From Micropterus salmoides (taxonomy: Eukaryota > Chordata > Actinopteri > Centrarchiformes > Centrarchidae), in the NCBI RefSeq assembly GCF_014851395.1, contig NW_024040817.1:24193269-24257268 (forward strand): a DNA stretch of 64,000 nucleotides, in the 5' to 3' direction. The notes under the pieces were generated by a model that worked only from the letters and a program-made list of their open reading frames with translations, had not been told where the DNA came from and made no database searches. The position numbers and the translations under genes are program-made. Shown here piece after piece: positions 1-10,859 of this stretch. Numbering within the stretch: position 1 is the stretch's first letter; every line of letters begins with the position of its first letter.

Positions 1-559
1 ACGTAAAAGAAGTAGTTGTTCAGGTCTGACAGCTTCTTTGTGGTGAGAGCTATCCACGTTGTAATCACCTTGATTCACACCATTCACTGAGGAGGGAGTG
101 AGAGATGTGGAGAAAGAGAAAGGTGGAGCGACATAGAGAAAATGTATGTGAGTGAGAGACAGGGAATTGAGAATGTCTGAAGCTTAACCTTTTTTGTCAG
201 CTGACAGCTAATATTTAAAATGGTGCTCTGTCTGTCTATAACTTGAATTGCTCTGCTTCACTTCTATCTGATACTGCAATGCTATGCCATGTGAAAGACG
301 CTAGGCTAACATACTGTGCTGCACACACTATGTATAAAGCACTTTGTGTTTGAATCACCCCTTTTCAGCACAAGACTCGTATCTCTCACACAACCTATAA
401 CCTCAGCAACAACGTATATCTACACATTTACATGTCTGCTGCCATATACATTGACCTTCTCTCACCATGTAGACTGTAAGTACAAGTGATTTCTAGATAC
501 AGCATCAAGGCTGTCAGGAGAAGTCAGGGGGGTCACCAGTCTGCATGCATTATTTAACA
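1..559. other. AT-rich stretch, nothing recognised
   Basis: No coding frame, transposon end, SINE promoter box or long simple repeat was recognised here. It runs up to the weak exon candidate that begins near 560. Confidence 0.5.
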
Positions 560-668
560 GAGAGGCGGACAGCAGGTCAGGACCTGGTGGAGGAAGACCT
601 GCCACTCTGTGAGGCTCGGCTCAGTGCCAGCAGTCGCCCTCCTCTGGCCAGAGTCAGAAATGTGGGAG
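560..668 (+). CDS. Possible internal coding exon, unrecognised protein
   Basis: This 109-base stretch is more GC-rich than its surroundings and is open in one frame. That frame reads roughly RRTAGQDLVEEDLPLCEARL and then a Ser/Arg/Pro-rich end. An acceptor-like TTATTTAACAG lies directly before it and a donor-like GAG/GTATAT directly after it, so it could be an internal exon. The polypyrimidine tract is weak, the peptide matches no family I know, and no partner exon was found in the window. It could equally be chance, or an exon of a non-coding transcript. The open frame also extends beyond both splice sites (545-730), which neither supports nor excludes an exon. Confidence 0.2.
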
Positions 669-3573
669 GTATATTCAGTCTCTCCCTTATGTATAAAAAA
701 ATGCATGGTTTTCTGTTGCACATACTTTAGCACATTAGTGGAATGTAAATGTAAAGTTATGTTAGAGAAGAGAAGATATCCTCATTAATTTAAAAAAATA
801 TAAGTAAAAATGAGAATCTTCAAAATGTCTCTTTTATTATATATAGTTTGATATTGGCCCCTATGCCACATATATGATTTTATTTGACTGTGAATGCATA
901 TACAAGTAGATTGGACTTGGCTGACTGAATTTCTACACCGACACTTTTCAGCTATTTTTAGACGTTTTAGTTCAATGGTTATCCAGAATTTATATAACTC
1001 TGATTTTAAAACATTTCACTCACATGACCCAAAGCATCTTTATTTTTTTACCTAGTACAGCGACACTGACTTTATTTTTCACTTTCACCGAAGGTCCAGA
1101 TGGTGGTTCAGACCCTGACTGATTTGAACTGCTACCTTAGCTTAGCAAGGCTTCAGCAGATCCACCACAGCAACCCTGTTTCCTAAAAATGGTGTTTACA
1201 TAGAACTCATTTGCTACAGTAAATACAGAAACATACTGCCAAATGACTTGACTCACTTGACTGAGAACATATTTCATTTGTTTTTTTCTACAATATCCTT
1301 GCAATTCAATTCCTGCTTGTGAAGCATGAGGTAAAGCAAACTCTGGTCTCCTGTCTACGCCAAACACCATAACACTGATGAATACAGTAAGCTTACAAGT
1401 AGTAGTAGCAGTCAGAGCAGAAGTATTTCTCCTACTACTACTCTTAGATGCACGCCGAGAGTAGTATTAGTAGTAGTAGGAAGGTAAAATGGATTTAGTG
1501 TTAGGTTACTCTTTAATAATTTATATTTTGCTATCAGTGCTTATAAAGTATGCGTGCATGTAATATCCTGTTTTTTTTTATATATTCTCCATAAAACTGA
1601 TGATGGGAGCTGATCAACAAGAGAAGCAGGGAAATAAAATCACACTCACATAAACTGATTAATTAGATCCATAAGTCATCACAATGAATATGCTGTGGGA
1701 CTCTACAGCATCTGCGCTTGTTGCAATTACTGAATGTGCTTTAAATGGGATAAATGAGGTCTGGATATTGCCTCCACATGAAGCGGACCATGAATCAAGT
1801 GAGGAAATGAGCAATATGTTGAAATTGGAGTTCTGGGGTTTCCATCACCACTATTACCCAAATGGGAGAGCAAGAGAAATCTGTGTGCCCATAAATGATA
1901 GGTTGCCACGTGACAAACAGAGAAACAAGATGCGACTGCAAAGCAAGGCAGGCATTCTGGTGTTTGGGATGGACTGCAGACAAAAGAAGAAAGCGATTAG
2001 AAAGAGAGAGGGTACAATCACAAATGAGGACAAAAGGGAAGAGCAGAGGTGCGCTGTGCCAAGAGGGGACGAGTTAAGAGGAAGTATGTAAGAGAGGAAA
2101 AGTAATGGGTGAGACGAAAAGAGGCGGAAGAGACAAAGGGCGGGTTCGAGGGAGGAATGGAGGGCCTCGGGGGTTGTTAGTTTTAATTGGGCCTCAGGCT
2201 CCGGGACACACAGCGACAACATCAAAGGGCAGATATACATCAAGCATTGCTGGGAAATGTCGACCCACGTGGGGAACGGCCGCGGGGCAGAGAGGAAGGG
2301 AGTCCAAGAAAGGCCATTGGTAGCAGATACATTTTAGAGGAGAAAGAATGAACTTTTCTAGACATTATAACACATATGTTATGCAGAGGAAGAGGTGGGT
2401 AAACATGACTGAACTTGATGAGGCTAATGATATTCTAGATTTTTCTTATGGACAACAAATCCCATGAAAAGACCAAACCAACAAAAAATTTATCTTACTT
2501 ACAAGTATGCCTGTGCAGCCAAAGCACGATATATTGAATTGCTTTGTGCCATAAACCTCCATCAAGTCAAACTAAAAATAACATTTAGTCATCTGTTTTT
2601 GCAGTCTTAAACAATGTCAATGCATCTTTCTTTTAAATGTATTGTTAATAGTTTTGTATCAGAAATGTTGCTTTTGGTCTCAGCTGGCTGGAGGGGTGTG
2701 TTGTTGATGTCTTGTTTGATTGACAGCAGTTGGCAGGTGTCAGTGTTATGCTGAAGGGAACGAGAAACAGAGTAAACTTCTCTCTCAAACTCTCTTTTTC
2801 ATTCTTTACACAACTATTTCACTTTATGTGTGCAACTGAATGCAGAGATTGTCTGAAAAAATGCACCGTTATCTCCTTATTCGAACGGCTATCGCATCGT
2901 GCCCCTCTACAACGGCTAGCTCTTCCCCCCTCTTTCAATGCAGCTATAAACAGTTTTGCCCTTCGACTTGGTCAGACGATGTACAAACTAGTTCTTTCTG
3001 AACATTGTGGGATTGGGTCTTTTCATGGGATTTGTTGCCAGTAAGAAAATATAAAATAATGCCAGCCTTCTCTTTAAAACCAGTGAATTACATTTATATA
3101 TTGGAAATCAAGAAAAGAGTTGATCTACACCTTAGAAAAATTATCAGATACAAGCCACTAAAAGCACACATTACCATGGTAATAAGCACTTTTACCAGCT
3201 GTTTCTGAGATTAATTACTATTACCATATTATTTTTTATATCTCCTGACACTGGAACCATGTTATATTTAAAACACACACATTACATTTCTATGTATCAC
3301 AGAGAGCCACTTAAAGACCTTAGTGACCCATTTCCTGAGAGAACAAAATAAACTTAGCATGGCACTGGAATGATGATTAACTCTGTTGTAGTTGTAATGG
3401 TGGAAGCAGTAACAGGTTAGCTGCTCTCAGGGAGATAGTGAAATAGTGTTAATTGTCAATGGCCTCCTCAATTACTCTTATCAAACTTATAAGATGTGAG
3501 AATGTGCACGTGAAGGGATAGGTGTTGGTGTGTGTGGTTGAAATCATAAGCTTGATGCATTCATACGTTTAGA

Positions 3574-3576
<3 letters not shown>
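669..3576. other. Unique-looking DNA without recognised gene
   Basis: No transposon or gene was recognised. The block contains a TAG-rich inverted repeat (1427-1481) and an open frame of 135 codons (1684-2091). The frame's composition and lack of any motif argue against a real protein. The stretch around 1720-1860 has balanced composition and could be conserved non-coding DNA, but nothing in the sequence proves it. Confidence 0.4.
1427..1481. repeat. TAG/CTA trinucleotide inverted repeat
   Basis: A run of CTACTACTACTCT is followed about a dozen bases later by AGAGTAGTATTAGTAGTAG. The two halves can pair as an imperfect hairpin. It probably arose from TAG-type microsatellite growth on opposite strands. 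Confidence 0.6.

Positions 3577-3610
<34 letters not shown>
3577..3610. repeat. (TG)n microsatellite
   Basis: An uninterrupted TG dinucleotide run of about 34 bases, preceded by AGAGTGAG. Confidence 0.95.
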
Positions 3611-3612
<2 letters not shown>

Positions 3613-3754
3613 GTGCATAGTGTATACAGACAGGATAACATCAGGATTAACCCAAACTGACACCTTCTGATAGACTTCATGTCAGCCTCATCCTCTGCTT
3701 CATTACTCCCACTGACATACACAAAGAAATGCGCAAATCCAACCCCCCACCCCT

Positions 3755-3806
3755 CACACTCACTCACTCACTCACTCACTCACACACTCACACACACACA
3801 CACACC
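3755..3806. repeat. (CTCA)n / (CA)n compound microsatellite
   Basis: About six CTCA tetranucleotide units grade into CA dinucleotides, giving a compound simple repeat. Confidence 0.9.
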
Positions 3807-4455
3807 CTGCTGCTGTCTACCACGTAGCTTCATGGGATTGTCAGTGTGAGCACAGCAGGAAGAGATGCAGGGGCTGTGAGGAATAGAGAGATGAAACTGA
3901 TTCTGCCTTTTATTCACTGCAATGAAATCAATCATTACTCCCAGATGGGCATACGATGTATGATTAGTGGAGGTTTTGGGTTGTGTATAAGAAATAAATA
4001 CATGTTTTACACAATGCTGTGGTACATTTGTGGCAATGACATATAGTCAGTGGTGTAACATGACATTGACAGGCCGTGGTGTAAAAAGTTTTTTTGGGTC
4101 CCTCACCACATCATATACTGGAACTTTGTCAAATACACATTTGTAGGCATGTCAGTGACATAGTACACAACTTAAGAAATGTCACAATCACTGTCAGTGT
4201 CCACAGCTTTGTCATTCTGTATCACCAAATAACTGTAGTAAATAAATATTTAGCCAGAAGATGTAGACCTGTCTGTCTGTATCTGGTCATAACACCATTG
4301 ATCAGCATGAGCTGTGTGCGTTACATGTATTAGACAAGAATGTGTCTGCGTTTATGCATTTTAATGACGCAGTTTCATAAACCTTCTAAACCATATAAAT
4401 TAAATGTGACACGCCTAAAAAGCATGTTGGTGTATGAAGTTGGACTATGGATTTC
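3807..4455. other. No gene recognised
   Basis: The segment contains CAGTGGTGTAAC near 4050, which resembles the end of some hAT-type fish repeats. No partner terminus was found, so it is not called as an element. The rest shows nothing recognisable. Confidence 0.4.
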
Positions 4456-4971
4456 AGACTGCAGGCCAAAGTCAAGCAAATCAGATTTTATTTTGCTCAT
4501 ATGTGATCTGTGAACAGTGTGAACAGCCCAAGTCACATGGAAGCTGATCTTTTCTGGTTCGGATCTGGTCCAAATCAGATACGGGTTTTTGTAATATGAC
4601 CTCAGTCTGGACAGTCAGATCAGAATTCATGCGACTATGACATCACTCTAGAGTGACCGTCGTCACAATTCTGCATCACGTGCATGCTACTTGTCCGGCC
4701 AGAAACTGTAATGAATGCGATGAAAAGCACAAAAAAAAGTGAGTCTCCCGTGAAAATCCGGAAGGTTAGCAAGTAGCATGAGCTATCCGCTGTGGCCTCC
4801 ATGTTTAGTTCCGTACAATAGTGTGCGTGACATTAGTGCATTATTCTTTTACACATGCAGGTCTCTTTCAGGCCGTGGCCAGTTCACACGTAGTCTGATA
4901 TGGGTCACATTTAAAAAAAAATGTGACTGATCAATCAAAAAAATCTGGGCAATAAATTGAATGCAGCCTTA
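4456..4971. mobile_element. Probable non-autonomous DNA transposon (MITE), degraded
   Basis: The left end reads GACTGCAGGCCAAAG and later CAAATCAGATTTTATTT. The reverse complement of the right end reads GGCTGCATTCAATTT and later CCCAGATTTTTTTG. The two ends are therefore imperfect inverted repeats. The interior has short TGTGATCTG and TGTGACC motifs in both orientations and no coding frame. No clean target duplication is visible, so superfamily and exact ends are uncertain; a hAT-type MITE is the best guess. Confidence 0.4.
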
Positions 4972-5051
4972 GAGAAAGAGGGGATCTGTAGATAGATCCT
5001 CATGTTAGTTTAAACACATATGAATCAGTTACGATTCAATACATTAACACG

Positions 5052-5056
5052 AATCT
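5052..5056. repeat. Target site duplication, left (AATCT)
   Basis: AATCT lies directly before the TGTTG start of the solo LTR and recurs directly after its CAACA end at 5731-5735. Confidence 0.9.
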
Positions 5057-5730
5057 TGTTGCGGTGGCAGCCCAGCTGACGGTGAGTGTCCTGTTTTTTC
5101 CTCCTTTTCTCGCGTTCTGTTTTCCCCTGAGTTTTGCCTCTCTCCCTGTGTCTCCTCCCCTCTCCCTCTGTGTGCTCTCCCTCTCTCCGCTCCTGAGCCC
5201 GGCTGACGATCCACACCTGCGTCTCATCAACCTCCACCTTTGCCCGCCACACCTGCCAGCAATCAGCCTCATCTCTTCCAGTATTTCAACCCCGGCTCTC
5301 CACTTAATCCCCGCTTGATCGCGTCGCTCCAGACTGTGTGTGCCACCACTATATTCAAGCTTTTGTCCTTGTTGATATCTCGCTTCTCCATCTCCTGCTT
5401 CCATCAACTAACCCCGTCTATTTATCTGTTTTCCTCGCCAGGTCCACTCACCTCCGTCTGCGGTTCAGTCAGCTGGGCTCGCCTACCTGCCTTCTCCCCT
5501 CGCATCACCTCCACGGCGCTCCCCCGGCTCCCCCTCGCTCCTCGCCTGTTCGCCAGCCACCACATACCTTCCCACCTCGGCCTCCTGTCCCCCTCGGCCC
5601 GCTCGCCTGAACCTCTCCAGCCCCGCCAGCTCCTCGGCCCTCGCACCCACGTCTGCCGGTGTCCAACTCCCCCCTTTTCCACTTAATAAATCTCTTTAAA
5701 ACCAGAAGCGTTCTGTCCGAAACCACAACA
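5057..5730 (+). mobile_element. Solo LTR, probably Ty3/Gypsy-type
   Basis: This is a 674-base element starting TGTTGCGGTGG and ending CCACAACA, so it has the TG...CA ends with short inverted repeats typical of LTRs. It is flanked by identical 5-bp AATCT copies (5052-5056 and 5731-5735), which shows integrase-type insertion. A polyadenylation signal AATAAA at 5685-5690, about 40 bases before the end, fixes the + orientation. The interior is very C/T-rich, like many fish Gypsy LTRs. There is no internal coding region, so this is the product of LTR-LTR recombination. The open frames inside it are composition artefacts. Assignment to Gypsy rather than another LTR class is inference. Confidence 0.85.
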
Positions 5731-5735
5731 AATCT
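5731..5735. repeat. Target site duplication, right (AATCT)
   Basis: Right-hand copy of the duplication flanking the solo LTR, identical to 5052-5056. Confidence 0.9.
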
Positions 5736-7620
5736 TGTGGATTACAGTCCGACTGAAGGGAATTTTGTTTTTACGTTGTCTTATCAACTGAATATGGCTC
5801 AGTAAAGAAGAGACACAATTTTCTTAAGTAATGTAGAATTTTATATCCCTAAGGTATAAAGGAGCAGACTGTCTCACCCTGAGTGACTGACCTAAATGTC
5901 ATCTTGACACATCCCAGCACAGTGATGATACATGTAGCAGCAGGGGAAAAAACTGCCTGTTTATGTAGTATTTTTTTCATTTTTCTGCAGCACCAGAATT
6001 TATTCTTTGAGTGAAGTCAAATGAAAACATGCAGTACAGTACACACTAAACATTTTTACATACTGTATTATTAAATCAATAATTAGAATATTGTTTAATG
6101 ACTCATGAGTACTGAATTTTGCATGGTGATTATGACACATTATGAATATGTGAGAAGCCAAAGAGACCGTGGCAAAACACATGTGGGATGTAACAAATGA
6201 GCTAACAGAATATTGACCATGTTAACTCCTGAGCAGCCTATGCACCCCTAGAGAGCAACAGCAGCACCCTGTGTAGGAGGCGTGTGTAAATGTGCGCAGA
6301 ATGATGTCTGTTGGTTTCCAAGGTTACCTACTTTACAATAAGATTCCTTAATGAGGTGCGGGATGCAGGTCATTATGCACTTCAGCCATTAAAACGCAAT
6401 AAACAAACTATGGACATGAGGAAGACTGACTTCACCAGCAAGTGATACTGTCAATAGTGTAGATGCTGACACAGCAGCTGCAGTATTTGTCCAACTTTAT
6501 TATCATAGTGTGTAAATAATTAACAATGATGTTCCCCTACCACACAAAGCAGTGTGCACTTCTCAGGGTGTTTGTCTGCTAGGTGCAGGGCAGCGTTCAT
6601 GACTTCTTTGCCTTCTGTCTCACCTTGAAATGACACAAACAGAATTGCAGGCAGAGTGCACAATGGAGGGCGTGAAACTGTCCATCTATATTTGAGTGTG
6701 TGTCTAATTCTGTTCCCCCTGATAATCTCCTCAGGCTATGATGGAATGCAAGAGCTAAAGATCAAGTCAGTTTGGTGGTGGTGGTGATGGGGTAAAAATG
6801 TAACAAAACTTTTTTTTTTCTGTGATTAAAAGAGACCCATGTAAATAAAAGGTGTCAGTCTTACCTTAGGCTGATGAAAACTACAAGTGCAATGTTCATA
6901 CTGTAGATATATTTCACACAGAATAATGATCAGTAACTTGCACCCAAGATGTACACTTTGAATTGGTTCTATTAGCTAATGCTACATTTGTAGACATATA
7001 AGGTGAAAGAAGCAAAAAAGAAACATGACCATCTGTCCTTGGAACATATGAACAGTCTACGTGGCAGCACTGAAGCATGATCTTACTGCATTACCCTGTA
7101 GCTGTAGCTTGCATGGCAAACGATGGAGACAAGATGTGAGCTGTTTGCAAGAGTAAATATGGATTGTTCGGTGCCATAGATGTGAGCATTTGTGAAATAT
7201 GAAAGCATAGCCAGTTTGTTTATTTCAGTGAAATGCGTGCATTTATGGATGCCATGGACTGACAGTCGTACACTGTGTGAAAGCAACACTATGTAGTCTG
7301 TTTCAAAATTTTAAAAGAATTGAGCTTTTGATGGAAGAGAGGCCAGCACCGACCACTGATGGGCGTCATCATCCATTAAGATTTGCACAGGCTGCTTCTA
7401 AAGGTTTGGATACACACCAAAAACAACTTGTTCTAAATGTGTATAAGACAGTATGTACTGTGAATGTGACAGAAGCCAAATTCGATCGCTGCCTTTGACT
7501 ACTGGCAGAGATAAACTTTGCTCACCAAGAGTGAGACTAGACTCATTATAATAATAATGATGATAGTTTAATCCTGATTCTGTGCTAATTAATTGTAGAA
7601 GCATTGTGGGTACTGACTGG
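5736..7620. other. No gene or clear repeat recognised
   Basis: Mostly AT-rich unique-looking sequence. A short GGT run near 6775 is the only simple repeat. No coding frame with recognisable motifs was found. Confidence 0.45.
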
Positions 7621-7624
7621 AAAC

Positions 7625-7985
7625 ATCACTAACTGGCATGGGATGTGCACGGCCCAGGACCGGAGGGCTCTGCAGCAGGTGATTTAACCTGCTCAGAAGA
7701 TCATTGGTACCCATCTCCAGAGCATCAGGGATATCGGTGAGGTGAGGTGCCTACGCAGTGCCCAAAGGATACTAAAGGACAGTACCCACCCAGCCACAGC
7801 CTGTTCACCCTGCTGCCTTCTGGGAAGAGATATAGAGGTTTCAGCACTGCTCCAGTGATTATAGTTTATTTCTGTTTACCATTTTTATAATTGCTTTTAT
7901 ATTACTGTATATTGTCTGCTACATAGCAGAAGGGAGTTACAAACTCAATTTCACTTTACAACCTGTTTTATTGTGATAAATAAAT
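7625..7985 (+). pseudogene. LINE ORF2 C-terminal relic with 3' UTR
   Basis: The frame from about 7640 reads DRRALQQVI, a stop, then PAQKIIGTHLQSI, RDIGEVRCLRSAQRILKDST and HP. After a one-base frame shift it continues as the HSLFTLLPSGKRY-type ending. This is the conserved C-terminal tail that follows the reverse transcriptase in many fish non-LTR retrotransposons (CR1/L2/Rex1-like clades). The TAA stop and the frame shift near 7795 make it a dead copy. The following AT-rich part up to ATAAATAAATC near 7985 fits a short LINE 3' UTR. The upstream endonuclease and polymerase domains are absent, so this is an ordinary 5'-truncated insertion. The clade name is inference. Confidence 0.75.
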
Positions 7986-8396
7986 CTACGTTGTACGATG
8001 TACCGTGACCAGTAATAAGACATACGTTTCATTTTGATATCACTTAAATTGGTCTTTTGCTGGATGAAATTCTTCTGTTGTGTGCATTGGCCACCTCTGG
8101 ACTTTTTGGGGGAACGGAAGTGACACATTACTTGAGACAACTCCATCCTGAAATTCACTATAAAGCAGAGCTAAGGAGGAATGTGAAATGCTTAATTCTT
8201 GATATTTTTAGCTTGATGTACAGTTTGTCCTCTACATTTAAATTAGAATTCTACTTAATTTTACAAAAGAAATAGTCTTAATAGTATTTATAGACTTAGA
8301 AGTTTGGTATTTCATTGCTTCCTTTTCCTTATATCAGTCATTGAGACATTAGGCCTATCTATTGCCCAGTGACCTCACAAAAGCAAAGCAAAATGG
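7986..8396. other. No gene recognised
   Basis: AT-rich sequence between the LINE relic and the A/G homopolymer run. Nothing recognisable was seen. Confidence 0.4.
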
Positions 8397-8424
8397 AAAA
8401 AAAAAGGGGGGGGGGGGGGGGGGG
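8397..8424. repeat. A(9)G(19) homopolymer tract
   Basis: Nine A residues followed by nineteen uninterrupted G residues (8406-8424). The G run is long enough to form a G-quadruplex and is prone to length error in sequencing. Confidence 0.9.
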
Positions 8425-9185
8425 CATTGGATAAATCATTTTTATGATTGGATTCATCAAGTGTAGTGGTGTAGCAGCCACTTTGCATCTGGAGACTCAA
8501 GTCAATGCCTTCGAGCCCCAGCTGGTTTGTGACACTCCTGGTGCATCCAGAGGCATCATTTGGTCATCTGGGGACACATAAAAGAAGGCAACAAACAACA
8601 GAAGATTAGCTGTGGTGGCTGCAGTGATTATCAGGGGAAAAGGGAGAGAAAATGTTTTTGAAGGCCCAAAACCACATCTAAGGATGAGTACACCTGAGTG
8701 AACACTGATGTTAGCATGTTGTGGCAATGCTAATTACATACTGTACGGTCAAGTAGTCAGTCAAACAGTAAAAGTCCTACCACTGCGCAGAGACTTTACT
8801 TCAGTAAATATGGCATACATCCACTGTGTACAGCAGCAGCCAGTAGCGTGTGTATAGAATAAGCATATATTTGTATACATGTAGAAAACAGTTGAATAGT
8901 GGCCACCACCACAACAAGGAAAAAACTCAGATTTAACAGACTAGATGTTTTAGGGGAATTTGATATTTACTTTCTCTTCTTTGGGGGGATTTTCACTTTG
9001 TGTTTTTGTTTGTGCTTTTTTGATAAACTCAAGTCATTTTATTGGTTTTTGTTTCAATACAAAAAGAAAAAGTTGTTTTGTGGTGTTGAATTTTGTAATC
9101 GAAAGAACAGATTTGGGAGTCTATGAGTACTACCTCACATGTGTAACGTATAAATAACAGTCCCTGTAAGAGTCCCTACTGCCTC
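8425..9185. other. No gene; possible decayed tRNA-like fragment
   Basis: Around 8465-8530 there is GTGGTGTAGCAGCCA and, further on, CCTTCGAGCCCC, which loosely resemble the A and B boxes of a tRNA-derived SINE. The similarity is too weak to call. The rest holds T-rich sequence and short chance frames. Confidence 0.3.
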
Positions 9186-9189
9186 AGCA

Positions 9190-9695
9190 TCCTTTTTTCT
9201 TCAGCAAACGGCAAACTGCTCACTCAAAAAGCCCTGCTGCTAGCTCTCACCTCTGGTAAGAAGATGAGTGAGCTGTGTGCCTGGCGGTCCACCTCAGCTG
9301 CATGCTACTTCATGGAGACCACAGTGCAGCCGGATTGAGACAAAACCACTCCTTCGTTCTTAAGAACATAAGGAGCATGTTCAGATCCAGGACAATAAAT
9401 CTGGATGCCTTCTACCCCCCTACCCCTCTTAGGGTACAGGGACGTCCTATGTAGAGCACACAGCCCCCATTCGATGCACTGGTCAGCTGTTTGTCTGCTT
9501 CAGTGATAGTGCAGTCGGTAAAACCTTGTCCAACAAGAGCCTGGCCAGCTGGCTTCGTGAGTGAATCTCCCAAGCCTGGACACGGGCGGGAACAGACCCA
9601 CCCTTGGCTCCACCCACTGTACCCATAGAGTCCAGTAGAGGGGGGAGCCTGTGTGAGATAGAACTAGGGTTATCGTAACCTTCGTTAATGTCACA
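9190..9695 (+). pseudogene. DIRS-type retrotransposon tyrosine recombinase relic
   Basis: The frame near 9208 reads KLLTQKALLLALTSGKKMSE followed by LCAW. After more decay it reads FLKNIRSMFRSRTINLDAFY then PP. This matches the recombinase region of vertebrate DIRS-1-like elements, which replace the integrase of other LTR-type elements. Several stops interrupt it, the first after CYFMETTVQPD, so it is dead. In the family the KRxSEL-type motif holds the first catalytic arginine; here the aligned residue is lysine (GKKMSEL). The end, with AGAACTAGGGTTATCGTAACC near 9661-9681, resembles the terminal repeats of fish DIRS elements. No reverse transcriptase or RNase H domain is present upstream. 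Subfamily is not determined. Confidence 0.7.
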
Positions 9696-9720
9696 TATCT
9701 GCACTGATATACTCAGCCTT

Positions 9721-9954
9721 TAAAGAAGAATCCATATTATTTTAAACTCAAATATTCTTGGAGAATGGATTTGCCTTTTGTTATTCTGACATTGTTGAGG
9801 ATTCTTTACTTTATTGTTTTACGGTTACAGTCATGTTTTTTGTGGCTTTGACTTGTTACTGACTTGACATGACAGTGTGCAATGAGACAGACTTGACTGG
9901 TACCCTCAAAACTGAGGACCTAAGATCCAACAAAGGCATCGCTCCAAGAATCTT
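9721..9954. other. Short spacer, nothing recognised
   Basis: AT-rich sequence between the DIRS relic and the next repeat. No feature was seen. Confidence 0.35.
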
Positions 9955-10785
9955 TTTGGTGACATAATACACGTGCCGCAGAAATTTTGTTTATGTAGGT
10001 GAAACGTGCGCGGGGGCTGCTTCGTTAAAGGTCACTTCCTGTTGCCAGCAGGTGGTGCTATGACTATTGGAGAATGTTGGCATGTCCATGTGTTCAGGGC
10101 AGGAATGTTATCAAACCTGTAAAAGTTGGTACAGATCTACAGTCAAGTTACAACAACTTCCTGTGTCATGGCGAAGCGTTTTTGTTCTCTTTACAGCGCC
10201 ATCACCACACCTTTAACTGCAAAATCACACGTTTTACAACATGGCTTCATCAATATGTTAAGGGTTTTCTGGGACAGAATGGCCAACCTACTAGGAATAG
10301 CCAATCATAGCGTAAAACCTGTCATTTCCTGTTGCCGCTATGGCTTTGAGTGAATGTTGGCATGTGGATGTGTTCAGGGCGGGACTGTTATATATATATA
10401 CATATCAAATTTGGTGCAAATGTGAGCATGTATAACATTTAATTGTCAATGTGTTTAGACTGCAAAGTGAAAATCTGAAGTTGATCGGACTAATTCCCTA
10501 GTGCAGAGCCTGTAAATCGGCAAAAATGACCATTAAATCCAAAATGTCTGACTTCCTGTTGATACACATACCACAGAAGTTTCGTACACGTAGGTGAAAC
10601 TTTGGCCGGGGATTGCTCTGTAAGGGGCACTAGCAAGCCATTTTGACATGCCCATGCATGAGAAACGTTGTTTAGGCCCCAAAACTGAGGTAACTTTGCA
10701 GAAAAAAGAAAGAAAAGAAGAAAAAAAAAAAATTCCTTCAGTTCCAGAAGGGACCTCACATGTTTCATGCTCGGGCCCTAAAAAA
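9955..10785. repeat. Interspersed repeat with internal direct duplications
   Basis: Two blocks are repeated inside it. The CTTCCTGTTGCC...GAATGTTGGCATGT...ATGTGTTCAGGGC block occurs at about 10034-10120 and again at about 10326-10400. The block with GTAGGTGAAAC occurs at about 9970-10015 and 10565-10615. I recognise CTTCCTGTTG...GGTGGTGCTATGAC as a widely dispersed fish repeat, probably a non-autonomous DNA element. The right side runs through an A-rich patch into TGCTCGGGCCCTAAA. Exact ends were not identified. Confidence 0.55.
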
Positions 10786-10859
10786 AAAAAAAACAAGACT
10801 CCAGGAACCAGAGGGCAGACAACGACCCCTGAGCCTGACTCATCCGAATGAACTCAAGA

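Noticed and set aside
1684..2091. 135-codon open frame on the + strand
   Set aside because: No recognisable domain, odd Lys/Arg-rich end, overlapping open frames on both strands and no splice context. Most likely chance.
5240..5686. 148-codon and overlapping open frames
   Set aside because: They lie inside the pyrimidine-rich solo LTR (5057-5730). The Ser/Pro-rich translation is a composition effect.
8455..8560. tRNA gene or SINE head
   Set aside because: Only loose A/B-box resemblance and no cloverleaf could be drawn.
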